Shown piece by piece: positions 1 through 6,064 of a DNA stretch of 9,016 nucleotides. The notes below the pieces were generated by a model. The model was not told the DNA's origin, made no database searches, and saw nothing but the letters and a program-made list of their open reading frames with translations. Position 1 is the first letter of the stretch, and each line of letters begins with the position of its first letter. The DNA is from Pseudomonadota bacterium (lineage in GTDB: Bacteria; Pseudomonadota; Gammaproteobacteria; Xanthomonadales; Xanthomonadaceae): positions 1 to 9,016 of the forward strand of contig JAEWNA010000332.1 in NCBI GenBank assembly GCA_023392975.1, written 5' to 3'. The position numbers and the translations under genes were made by a program.

Positions 1-78
1 ATGCCCGCGCTGCCGCCCGCGGCGGCGGCGGCGCTCGCCCGGGCGATGGCGAAGGCCTCGGCGAAACGGGGCGATTGA
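1..78 (+). CDS. 3' end of an upstream gene (partial; possibly rsxB/rnfB)
   Basis: A frame is open from the left edge and stops with TGA at 76-78, four bases before the nth start. The visible 25 residues are Ala/Lys/Arg-rich (LPPAAAAALARAMAKASAKR, then GD). The ATG at base 1 is probably an internal methionine rather than a start. Such a low-complexity basic tail fits the C-terminus of RsxB/RnfB, the ferredoxin-like electron transport subunit often encoded next to nth in proteobacteria. That identity is inferred from neighbourhood only, because no domain is visible. The close spacing suggests co-transcription with nth. Confidence 0.45.
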   Translation: MPALPPAAAAALARAMAKASAKRGD

Positions 79-82
79 CGTC

Positions 83-838
83 ATGGCCGTCCGCAAGCCA
101 CCCGCGAAGAAAGCGGCAAAGAACACCGTCGTGAAACAAGCGGCGGCGAAGACGACGCCCGCCTCTCCGAAGCAGAAGGCGCCGCGCGGCGCGATGCCAC
201 CGGCCGACATCCGCACCGCCTTCGAACGCTGGCGCGAGCTGGACCCGCACCCGACCACCGAACTGGAATACGGCACGCCGTTCGAACTGCTGGTCGCGGT
301 GGTGCTGTCGGCCCAGGCCACCGACGTCGGCGTGAACAAGGCGACCCGGCGGCTCTATCCGGTCGCGAACACGCCCAAGGCGATCGCCGCGCTGGGCGTG
401 GAAGGCCTGAAACCCTACATCGCGACCATCGGCCTGTTCAACACGAAGGCGGCGAACGTCGTCGCCCTGTGCGAAAGGCTGCTGGCCGAGCACGCCGGCG
501 AGGTACCGCGGGACCGTGCGGCGCTGGAAGCCCTGCCGGGCGTCGGCCGCAAGACCGCCAACGTCGTCCTGAACACCGCCTTCGGGGAGCCGACGATGGC
601 GGTGGACACCCACATCTTCCGGGTCGCCAACCGCACCGGCATCGCACCGGGGAAGACCGTGCTCGCGGTCGAACAGGCGCTGCTGAAGCGGGTCCCGGCC
701 GAATTCCTGCAGGACGCCCACCACTGGCTGATCCTGCACGGGCGCTACACCTGCAAGGCGCGTCGCCCGGAATGCTGGCGCTGCCCGATCCGCGACCTCT
801 GCCGCTTCCCGGACAAGACCGAGGGCGGGGAGCGCTGA
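83..838 (+). CDS. nth: Endonuclease III (DNA glycosylase/AP lyase)
   Basis: Base-excision repair enzyme that removes oxidised pyrimidines and cleaves the abasic strand by beta-elimination. The helix-hairpin-helix LPGVGRKTAN lies at residues 151-160 and carries the catalytic Lys157. The catalytic Asp175 is in VDTHIFR. The C-terminal [4Fe-4S] cluster motif is complete: Cys224-x6-Cys231-x2-Cys234-x5-Cys240. At 251 residues it is about 40 longer than the E. coli enzyme (211). The excess is an N-terminal Lys/Ala/Pro-rich tail (residues 1-37), probably disordered and DNA-contacting. An alternative start at 194 (Met38, with AGAAGG at 174-179) would remove the tail and give a length near the E. coli one. 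The start at 83 has only a weak GGGG upstream but is four bases from the previous stop, which allows coupling. Identity is certain; the start is not. Confidence 0.96.
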   Translation: MAVRKPPAKKAAKNTVVKQAAAKTTPASPKQKAPRGAMPPADIRTAFERWRELDPHPTTELEYGTPFELLVAVVLSAQATDVGVNKATRRLYPVANTPKAIAALGVEGLKPYIATIGLFNTKAANVVALCERLLAEHAGEVPRDRAALEALPGVGRKTANVVLNTAFGEPTMAVDTHIFRVANRTGIAPGKTVLAVEQALLKRVPAEFLQDAHHWLILHGRYTCKARRPECWRCPIRDLCRFPDKTEGGER

Positions 839-947
839 ATCCGTTGGCGACCGCGTATCGCACGGCACGGGATCGCCGGATCGCGCCGCGCCTCTGGTGC
901 TAGATTGGGGCCGGCCACCCAGGCCGCCATCGACAAGGAGTCCTCGC

Positions 948-1175
948 ATGAAACGCATCCTGAAGACCGTCCTGATCTCCGGTTGCATCGCCCTGTGTTC
1001 CGTCGCCGCCGTCGCAGGCCCGCGGCAGATCCCGCCGTACGGCACCCTGCGCACCTACTACGACCACCCCACGGGCACCGTGGTCGGCCAGTTCTGGTCG
1101 TGCGGGGAGTTTTCGACCTCCTGGGGACTCAGCAGCGGTTATTCGTACTACGACCAGAGCACCCAGTGCCCCTGA
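948..1175 (+). CDS. Small secreted protein, DUF6289-like
   Basis: A 75-residue protein with a good ribosome site (AAGGAG, 935-940, seven bases before ATG). Residues 1-23 form a Sec signal peptide: basic KRILK, a hydrophobic core, and AVA before Gly24. A lipobox-like ISGC at residues 10-13 is present but sits too early in the hydrophobic stretch to be convincing. The mature peptide of about 52 residues is rich in Tyr, Gly and Ser (TYYDH, GTVVGQFWSCGE, TSWG, SGYSYYDQ). It has two cysteines, Cys52 and Cys74, that could form a disulfide. The order T-Y-Y ... VVG ... C-G ... SWG ... C-terminal C resembles the small DUF6289 family, recalled as common in Xanthomonadaceae. Its function is unknown. A TAGATT at 901-906 could be its -10 element. 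It lies 109 bases after nth and is probably transcribed separately. Confidence 0.75.
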   Translation: MKRILKTVLISGCIALCSVAAVAGPRQIPPYGTLRTYYDHPTGTVVGQFWSCGEFSTSWGLSSGYSYYDQSTQCP

Positions 1176-1368
1176 CAGGCGGGTGAGCACGCTTCCACGA
1201 CACTGACTTCAGGTCACCAGGCCGATCCGACGCCCGGGCGCGTTCCGGACGAAGGATTCGCTTGCGCGACCGTCTCGTCGGCACCGGCATCCCTGCCCGC
1301 ACGCCGGACGGCATTTCGAGCGGCGCTCTGAAAGAGTCCGGACACGCCCCTGACGGCAGTGCGCGGAC

Positions 1369-1405
1369 GCCGCGGACCGGGCCCAGCCCGGCCCGGGTCC
1401 GCGGC
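1369..1405. repeat. GC-rich inverted repeat (hairpin)
   Basis: Left arm GCCGCGGACC (1369-1378) pairs perfectly with GGTCCGCGGC (1396-1405). The stem continues past a one-base bulge (G1395) with GGGCC (1379-1383) against GGCCC (1390-1394), leaving a six-base loop. No T-run follows on either strand, so it is not a standard intrinsic terminator. It may be a palindromic intergenic element or a structured RNA segment downstream of the small secreted gene; its role is unknown. Confidence 0.55.
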
Positions 1406-1483
1406 CGTTGCGCGCCGGATCGCGTGCCGGGTGTCCGATCCGCCAGCCACACGTCGAGATCGGCCGCACGCGGGGCGGTGATT

Positions 1484-1523
1484 CTTTCATTTCCCCTCGA
1501 CTGTCACCCGAACGAAATATTCA
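1484..1523 (+). promoter_or_regulatory. Possible PhoB-dependent promoter of the porin gene
   Basis: CTGTCAC at 1501-1507 matches the PhoB half-site CTGTCA(T/C). A second match, CTTTCAT, lies at 1484-1490, but the period is 17 bases instead of the usual 11. The sequence 11 bases downstream (1512-1518) is a poor match. TATTCA at 1518-1523 lies ten bases after CTGTCAC and could be the -10 element. The neighbouring pst genes and the product support Pho control, but this site is weaker than those before pstS and pstC. Confidence 0.4.
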
Positions 1524-1570
1524 CGGATTAGGCTGCGCGCCATCTTTCCACGCCCGAAGGGCCCCCTCCG

Positions 1571-2719
1571 ATGAAACTGAACCGCAACGCGCTCGCCCTC
1601 GCCGTGCTGGGCGCCGTGGTGGCGCCCGCCGCCCACGCCGAGATCACCATCGACAACGTCTTCAACTCCGAAGTCAGCTTCGAAGGCCTCGTCCAGGCCG
1701 ATGCCTACTCGTACAGCAACGACGTCATCAACCTCGACGCCGACGCCGTCGACGGCAGCGAGAACGACGCCGGCATGCGCCGCGCCGAACTCGTCCTCAA
1801 GGGCAAGGGCCCGGGCAACATCGAGTGGGTGCTGGGCTACGACGCCTCGGCCGGCAAGTTCCTCGACGTCAACGCCAAGTACAAGATCGGCGGCAACAAG
1901 AACCACTTCATCCAGATCGGCCAGTTCAAGCAGCCGAACTCGCTGGAAGAGCTGTCGAGCACGAAGAACAACGATTTCGTCGCCAAGGCCAACATCACCA
2001 ACCTGTTCGGCATCACCCGCCGCGTCGGCGCCACGTACAACTACGGCGGCGACAACTGGGCGGTCGCCGGCAGCGTGTTCGGCCGCGAGCTGACCCGCAA
2101 TCGCGCCTACGGCCAGGGCTTCGGCCTGCGCGGCTACTGGGCCCCGATCAACGAGCAGGGCAACATCCTGCACCTGGGCCTGAGCTACATCGACCAGGAT
2201 ACCGACGCCGACACCATCCGCCTGCGTTCGCGTCCGAACGCCGATCTCTCGAACCGCCTGATCGACAGCGGCACCCTGCGCAATGCCGACCGCCAGAGCA
2301 TCCTCGGCGCCGAGGCGTTCTGGGTCCACGGCCCGTTCAAGCTGCAGGGCGAGTACATGCGCAGCAAGGTCGACCGTTACGGCGCCGGCGCCAGCGACTA
2401 CACCACCGACGGCGGCTACATCTCCGGCGTGTGGAACGTCACCGGCGAGACCTGGGGCTACAAGGCCGGCACGCCGACCACCCCGCTGCCGGACGAACCC
2501 GCCACGGGCATGTGGCAGCTCGGCCTGCGCTACGACACGCTCGACCTCAACGACGGCGTCGTGCACGGCGGCAAGATGAACACCATCACCGCCGGCGTGA
2601 ACTGGTACTGGCATTCGAACTTCAAGTTCATGCTGAACTACGTGAAGGCGACCAGCGACCGCAACGGCCTCAGCGACGACCCGAGCATCGTCGAGGCCCG
2701 CGCCCAGTTCTACTGGTAA
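1571..2719 (+). CDS. Phosphate-selective porin, OprO/OprP family
   Basis: Outer-membrane beta-barrel of 382 residues that would admit phosphate or polyphosphate to the periplasm. Residues 1-23 are a signal peptide ending AHA before Glu24. Family features visible are the RRAEL segment at 70-74 followed by alternating beta-strand sequence (LVLKGKG, IEWVLGYD), and GQFKQPNSLEELSSTKNNDF from residue 117, the conserved region of Porin_O_P proteins. Many Lys/Arg residues lie in the predicted barrel. The C-terminus ends in an aromatic residue (QFYW), as expected for insertion by the BAM machinery. It is somewhat shorter than Pseudomonas OprP/OprO (a little over 400 residues). GAAGG at 1556-1560 is a distant ribosome site. 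Its position directly before pstS supports a phosphate role, but ion selectivity (phosphate versus pyrophosphate) cannot be read from sequence. Confidence 0.9.
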   Translation: MKLNRNALALAVLGAVVAPAAHAEITIDNVFNSEVSFEGLVQADAYSYSNDVINLDADAVDGSENDAGMRRAELVLKGKGPGNIEWVLGYDASAGKFLDVNAKYKIGGNKNHFIQIGQFKQPNSLEELSSTKNNDFVAKANITNLFGITRRVGATYNYGGDNWAVAGSVFGRELTRNRAYGQGFGLRGYWAPINEQGNILHLGLSYIDQDTDADTIRLRSRPNADLSNRLIDSGTLRNADRQSILGAEAFWVHGPFKLQGEYMRSKVDRYGAGASDYTTDGGYISGVWNVTGETWGYKAGTPTTPLPDEPATGMWQLGLRYDTLDLNDGVVHGGKMNTITAGVNWYWHSNFKFMLNYVKATSDRNGLSDDPSIVEARAQFYW

Positions 2720-2775
2720 GCCCCTTCCGAAGGGCGTCGTGTTGCCCCCACGTTGCGGGACACGACGACGAAACG

Positions 2776-2805
2776 AAAAAGCGCGGCTCCGGCCGCGCTT
2801 TTTTT
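2776..2805 (+). terminator. Intrinsic terminator after the porin
   Basis: The seven-base GC stem GCGCGGC (2781-2787) pairs with GCCGCGC (2792-2798) around a TCCG loop. Five A residues precede it and seven T residues (2799-2805) follow, which extend the stem and give a classic rho-independent terminator. The flanking A-run would also make it partly functional on the opposite strand. It separates the porin transcript from pstS. Confidence 0.9.
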
Positions 2806-2843
2806 CGCCCGGCGAAGCTGAACCGTCCGCCGGCTTCATTGCA

Positions 2844-2891
2844 CTGACACGACGATGTCCCGGAATTGTCACATCCCGGCATTGAAATACG
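2844..2891 (+). promoter_or_regulatory. Pho box and promoter of pstS
   Basis: Three PhoB half-sites are phased at exactly 11 bases: CTGACAC (2844-2850), ATGTCCC (2855-2861) and TTGTCAC (2866-2872), each separated by four bases. A weaker fourth unit, GCTTCAT, falls in phase at 2833-2839. AATACG at 2886-2891, 13 bases after the last unit, is a candidate -10. The same distance and a related hexamer occur before pstC. This indicates induction by phosphate starvation through PhoB. Confidence 0.75.
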
Positions 2892-2931
2892 CCGCAGCGA
2901 AACACCCGCTGCATTCCTTCCGGAGTCCTCC

Positions 2932-3960
2932 GTGTCCAAATCGATTTCCTCCTTCAAGCTCCGCCTCGCCACCGTCGCGCTCGCCGCGGCGTTCAGCGCC
3001 AGCGCGTTCGCCGCCGACGTCACCGGCGCCGGCGCCTCGTTCATCTACCCGGTCATGTCCAAGTGGTCGGCCGACTACGCCAAGAGCAACGGCACGAAGG
3101 TCAACTACCAGTCGATCGGTTCGGGCGGCGGCATCGCCCAGATCAAGGCCGGCACGGTCGATTTCGGCTCGTCCGACGCCCCGCTGAAGCCGGAAGACCT
3201 GGCCGCCTCGGGCCTGGCCCAGTTCCCGTCGGTGATCGGCGGCGTGGTGCCGGTGCTCAACGTCCCGGGCATCCAGGCCGGCGCGATGAAGCTGGACGGC
3301 GCGCTGCTGGCCGACATCTTCATGGGCAAGGTCACGATGTGGAACGACCCGCGCATCGTCGCCCTCAACGGCGGCGTGCAGTTGCCGGCGAGCAAGATCA
3401 CCGTCGTGCATCGCTCCGACGCCTCGGGCACCACCTTCAACTTCGTCAACTACCTCTCGAAGGTCAGCCCCGAATGGAAGTCGGGCGTGGGCGAAGGTAC
3501 CGCCGTCAAGTGGCCGATCGGCATCGGCGGCAAGGGCAATGAGGGCGTGACCGCCTACGTGAAGCAGATCAAGGGCGCCATCGGCTACGTCGAGCTGTCC
3601 TACGCGCTGCAGAACAAGCTGACCTACTCGCGCATGAAGAACGCCGCCGGCAACTACGTGATCCCGAGCGACGACAGCTTCTCGGCCGCGGCCGCCAACG
3701 CCGACTGGGCCAACGCCAAGGATTTCTACCTGGTCATCACCAACGCCCCGGGCGAGAAGTCCTGGCCGATCACCGCGACCAACTTCATCCTGATGTACAA
3801 GCAGCCGAAGAACGCCGCCGGCGCCAAGTCCGCGAAGGAGTTCTTCAGCTGGATCTACGCCAACGGCGATGCCCAGGCCAAGTCGCTCGACTACGTGCCG
3901 CTGCCGGACTCGCTGGTGAAGCAGATCGAGGCCTACTGGGCCAAGAACATGGCCTACTGA
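2932..3960 (+). CDS. pstS: Periplasmic phosphate-binding protein PstS
   Basis: High-affinity phosphate receptor of the Pst ABC importer, 342 residues. The start is taken as GTG at 2932, with CGGAG at 2921-2925 six bases upstream. An in-frame TTG at 2866 lies inside the Pho box and would spoil the signal peptide. Residues 1-27 form the signal peptide (basic KLR, Ala-rich core, AFA before Ala28). Phosphate-ligand regions of the family are present: GAGASF (Ser36, Phe37), GSGGG (Ser64), SSDAP (Asp82) and HRSDASGTT (Arg161, Ser165, Gly166, Thr167). The later blocks WPIGIGGKGNEGV and GAIGYVE are also typical. Length matches the E. coli protein (346). There is no lipobox, so it should be soluble in the periplasm. 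It has its own promoter and terminator, which fits the need for more receptor than permease. Confidence 0.97.
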   Translation: MSKSISSFKLRLATVALAAAFSASAFAADVTGAGASFIYPVMSKWSADYAKSNGTKVNYQSIGSGGGIAQIKAGTVDFGSSDAPLKPEDLAASGLAQFPSVIGGVVPVLNVPGIQAGAMKLDGALLADIFMGKVTMWNDPRIVALNGGVQLPASKITVVHRSDASGTTFNFVNYLSKVSPEWKSGVGEGTAVKWPIGIGGKGNEGVTAYVKQIKGAIGYVELSYALQNKLTYSRMKNAAGNYVIPSDDSFSAAAANADWANAKDFYLVITNAPGEKSWPITATNFILMYKQPKNAAGAKSAKEFFSWIYANGDAQAKSLDYVPLPDSLVKQIEAYWAKNMAY

Positions 3961-4006
3961 GCCGACCGCGCAACACCCCCTCCCTCTCTCTCTCCGTTTC
4001 TTGGAA

Positions 4007-4034
4007 AGCGGGCCTCCGGGCCCGCTCTTTTTTT
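4007..4034 (+). terminator. Intrinsic terminator after pstS
   Basis: The eight-base stem AGCGGGCC (4007-4014) pairs with GGCCCGCT (4019-4026) around a TCCG loop, followed by C and seven T residues (4028-4034). The loop and stem style match the terminator after the porin. It separates pstS from pstCAB, or attenuates read-through. Confidence 0.9.
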
Positions 4035-4070
4035 GCGTTTGCGTGACGCGCGACGCGCCGCCCGGGCGGC

Positions 4071-4107
4071 ATGTCACACCCCGGTAACAAAAAAATCATT
4101 TGATACG
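4071..4107 (+). promoter_or_regulatory. Pho box and promoter of pstCAB-phoU
   Basis: Half-sites with an 11-base period: ATGTCAC (4071-4077), CGGTAAC (4082-4088) and AAATCAT (4093-4099). The first is a good match to CTGTCA(T/C); the others match at about four of seven positions. GATACG at 4102-4107 lies 13 bases after the second unit, the same geometry as AATACG before pstS. The sequence around it (TACGC then GCAGC) also resembles the pstS promoter. It lies just after the pstS terminator, which supports an independent promoter. Confidence 0.6.
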
Positions 4108-4162
4108 CGCAGCCGTCGCGCACCCTGAGTGCGCCCCGCCCCACGCCCGGATCCGTTCCCCG

Positions 4163-5131
4163 ATGAGCCACGCCCTCCCGACGACCGCTCCGCGCAGCCT
4201 GCGCGACCGGCTCGATGCCCGTCACGATCGCGTGTTCAAGGCCGCGGTCACGCTGGTCGCGGTGTTCGTGCTGTTCAGCCTGGCCGGCGCCGCCCTGTCG
4301 ATGCTGTGGGGCGGACGCAGCGTGTTGGCCTCCGAAGGCCTGTCCTTCTTCTATTCGTCCGACTGGAACCCGGTCGAGAACCATTACGGCGCGCTGGTCC
4401 CGATCTACGGCACGATCGTCACTGCCCTCATCGCGATGCTGATCGCGGTCCCGGTGAGCTTCGGCATCGCCTTCTTCCTGACCGAGGTCGCGCCCCGCTG
4501 GCTGCGCACGCCGGTCGGGATGGCGATCGAACTGCTCGCCGGCATCCCCTCGATCATCTACGGCATGTGGGGCTTCTTCGTGCTGATGCCGGTGATGCGC
4601 GAGACCGTGATCCCGCTGCTCAACGACCACGTCGGCACGTGGCCGGTGGTCGGCGCCCTGTTCCAGGGTCCGCCGATCGGCGCCGGCATGCTCACCTCCG
4701 GCCTGGTGCTGGCGATCATGGTCATCCCGTTCATCTCCTCGGTGATGCGCGAAGTGTTCCTGACCGTGCCGGGCCGCCTGAAGGAGTCGGCCTACGCGCT
4801 CGGTTCCACCCGCTGGGAAGTCGCCTGGGACATCGTCCTGCCCTACACCCGCTCGGCGGTGATCGGCGGCATCTTCCTGGGGCTCGGCCGCGCGCTGGGC
4901 GAGACGATGGCGGTGGCCTTCGTGATCGGCAACAACGTGCAGTTCACCAAGTCGCTGCTGGAACCGAGCACCACCATCGCCGCGCTGATCGCCAACGACT
5001 TCGGCGAAGCCACCGCGGAATACCGCTCGGCGCTGCTGCTGCTCGGCTTCGTGCTGTTCATCGTGACCTTCGCGGTGCTGGCGGTCGCCCGCGCGATGCT
5101 GCAGCAGCTGTCGCGCAAGGAGGGCAACTGA
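4163..5131 (+). CDS. pstC: Phosphate ABC transporter permease PstC
   Basis: Inner-membrane permease subunit, 322 residues, which pairs with PstA to form the phosphate channel. Six membrane segments are visible near residues 26-47, 83-106, 121-144, 175-195, 230-252 and 290-312. The cytoplasmic EAA loop that contacts PstB is ESAYALGSTRWEVAWDIVLP (208-227). The family sequence LGRALGETMAVAFVIGN follows. The ATG at 4163 is preferred. An in-frame TTG at 4100 overlaps the promoter and would add a 21-residue tail of unlikely composition. The ribosome site before 4163 is poor (CGGA around 4148-4151). The stop overlaps the pstA start by one base (TGATG), so translation is coupled. Confidence 0.95.
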   Translation: MSHALPTTAPRSLRDRLDARHDRVFKAAVTLVAVFVLFSLAGAALSMLWGGRSVLASEGLSFFYSSDWNPVENHYGALVPIYGTIVTALIAMLIAVPVSFGIAFFLTEVAPRWLRTPVGMAIELLAGIPSIIYGMWGFFVLMPVMRETVIPLLNDHVGTWPVVGALFQGPPIGAGMLTSGLVLAIMVIPFISSVMREVFLTVPGRLKESAYALGSTRWEVAWDIVLPYTRSAVIGGIFLGLGRALGETMAVAFVIGNNVQFTKSLLEPSTTIAALIANDFGEATAEYRSALLLLGFVLFIVTFAVLAVARAMLQQLSRKEGN

Positions 5132-6045
5132 TGGACACCCCGATGAATACCGTCCGTCCCCGGATGACCTCGCCCGCCCCGCGCACGGAATCGCAGGCGC
5201 TGTACCGCCGCCGTGGCGCGATCAATGCGCTGGCGCTCGCGCTGGCCTGCGCCGCGGCCGCGTTCGGCCTGATCTTCCTCGGCTGGATCCTGTGGACGCT
5301 GATCGTCAAGGGCCTCGGCGGCCTGGACCTCGCGCTGTTCACCCAGGACCAGCCGCCGCCGCTGGAAGTCGGCGGCCTGCGCAACGCCTTCGTCGGCAGC
5401 ATCCTGATGTGCGGCATGGCGGTGCTGATCGGCACCCCGCTGGGCATCGCCGCCGGCACCTGGCTGGCCGAATACGGCAACGGCCGCAAGCTCGGCACCG
5501 TGGTCCGCTTCGTCAACGACATCCTGCTGTCGGCGCCGTCGATCGTGCTGGGCCTGTTCGTCTACGCGGTGTTCGTGATGCAGATCGGGCGCGGCGAGTT
5601 CTCCGCGATCTCCGGCGCCATCGCGCTGGCGTTCATCGTGCTGCCGGTGGTGGTGCGCACCACCGACGAGATGCTGCGCCTGGTGCCGACCCAGATGCGC
5701 GAGGCCGCGCTCTCGCTCGGCGTGCCGCAGTGGAAGGTCATCGTGCAGGTGCTGTACCGCTCGGCGCTGCCGGGCATCGTCACCGGCGTGCTGCTGGCGC
5801 TGGCCCGCATCTCCGGCGAGACCGCGCCGCTGCTGTTCACCGCGTTCGGCAACGCCTATCTCAGCTTCGACGTGAGTTCCGAGATGTCGGCGGTGCCGCT
5901 GGTGATGTTCCGCTTCGCCGGCGCCGGCTTCGAGAACTGGGAACGCATCGCCTGGGCCGGCGCGCTGGTGCTGACCCTGTTCGTGCTCGCGGTGAGCCTC
6001 GCCGCCCGGACCCTCCTCCTGCGCAACAAGATCACCCATGACTGA
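5131..6045 (+). CDS. pstA: Phosphate ABC transporter permease PstA
   Basis: Second permease subunit of the Pst importer, 304 residues. The start at 5131 overlaps the pstC stop by one base and has a strong ribosome site, AAGGAGGG (5117-5124), six bases before ATG. Membrane segments lie near residues 33-58, 88-110, 132-152, 158-177, 213-226 and 272-296. The EAA loop begins at residue 191 (EAALSLGVPQWKVIVQVLYR). The PstA pattern LARISGETAPLLFTAFGN follows at 224-241. The same frame is open upstream through most of pstC, but that part has no PstA character and is a by-product of high GC. Its end overlaps the pstB start by eight bases. Confidence 0.96.
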   Translation: MDTPMNTVRPRMTSPAPRTESQALYRRRGAINALALALACAAAAFGLIFLGWILWTLIVKGLGGLDLALFTQDQPPPLEVGGLRNAFVGSILMCGMAVLIGTPLGIAAGTWLAEYGNGRKLGTVVRFVNDILLSAPSIVLGLFVYAVFVMQIGRGEFSAISGAIALAFIVLPVVVRTTDEMLRLVPTQMREAALSLGVPQWKVIVQVLYRSALPGIVTGVLLALARISGETAPLLFTAFGNAYLSFDVSSEMSAVPLVMFRFAGAGFENWERIAWAGALVLTLFVLAVSLAARTLLLRNKITHD

Positions 6046-6064
6046 TGCGGCCATGACTGATCCG
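6036..6064 (+). repeat. 15-base tandem duplication at the pstA/pstB junction
   Basis: CCATGACTGAT followed by GCG (6036-6049) recurs as CCATGACTGAT followed by CCG (6051-6064), a period of 15 bases. Each copy carries an ATG in the pstB frame, so PstB begins MTDAAMTD. The first copy also supplies the pstA stop codon. Confidence 0.7.

Larger units (their letters stand above)
1176..1570. other. Intergenic region without a convincing gene
   Basis: About 395 bases between the small secreted protein and the porin. Short open frames occur on both strands, but none has a ribosome site, a recognisable domain or a plausible composition. The stretch contains a perfect 10-base palindrome CGCCCGGGCG at 1231-1240, a strong GC hairpin at 1369-1405, and the probable porin promoter with Pho-box-like half-sites at 1484-1523. 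Confidence 0.6.

Noticed and set aside
957..986. Lipobox-like ISGC at residues 10-13 of the small secreted protein
   Set aside because: The cysteine falls in the middle of the hydrophobic core, which continues to residue 23. The AVA signal peptidase I site is a better fit.
1487..2914. Long minus-strand open frame opposite the porin (475 codons)
   Set aside because: It mirrors porin codons in high-GC sequence. The product is a Val/Ala/Asp/Arg-rich string without domains, and it runs through the terminator and the pstS promoter.
2866..2931. Alternative TTG start for pstS giving 22 extra residues
   Set aside because: The TTG lies within the PhoB half-site TTGTCAC upstream of the likely -10. 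The GTG at 2932 has a ribosome site and gives a normal signal peptide.
2869..4077. Long minus-strand open frame opposite pstS (402 codons)
   Set aside because: Complement of strongly biased pstS codons; composition is His/Arg/Asp-rich noise and it crosses the pstS terminator.
4129..5130. Upstream extension of the pstA frame through pstC, suggesting a 638-residue fusion
   Set aside because: The first 334 codons give Arg/Pro-rich sequence without membrane segments. The strong ribosome site and ATG at 5131 mark the true pstA start.
4843..6054. Minus-strand open frame opposite pstA (403 codons)
   Set aside because: Shadow of pstA/pstC codon bias, with no recognisable motif and no ribosome site.
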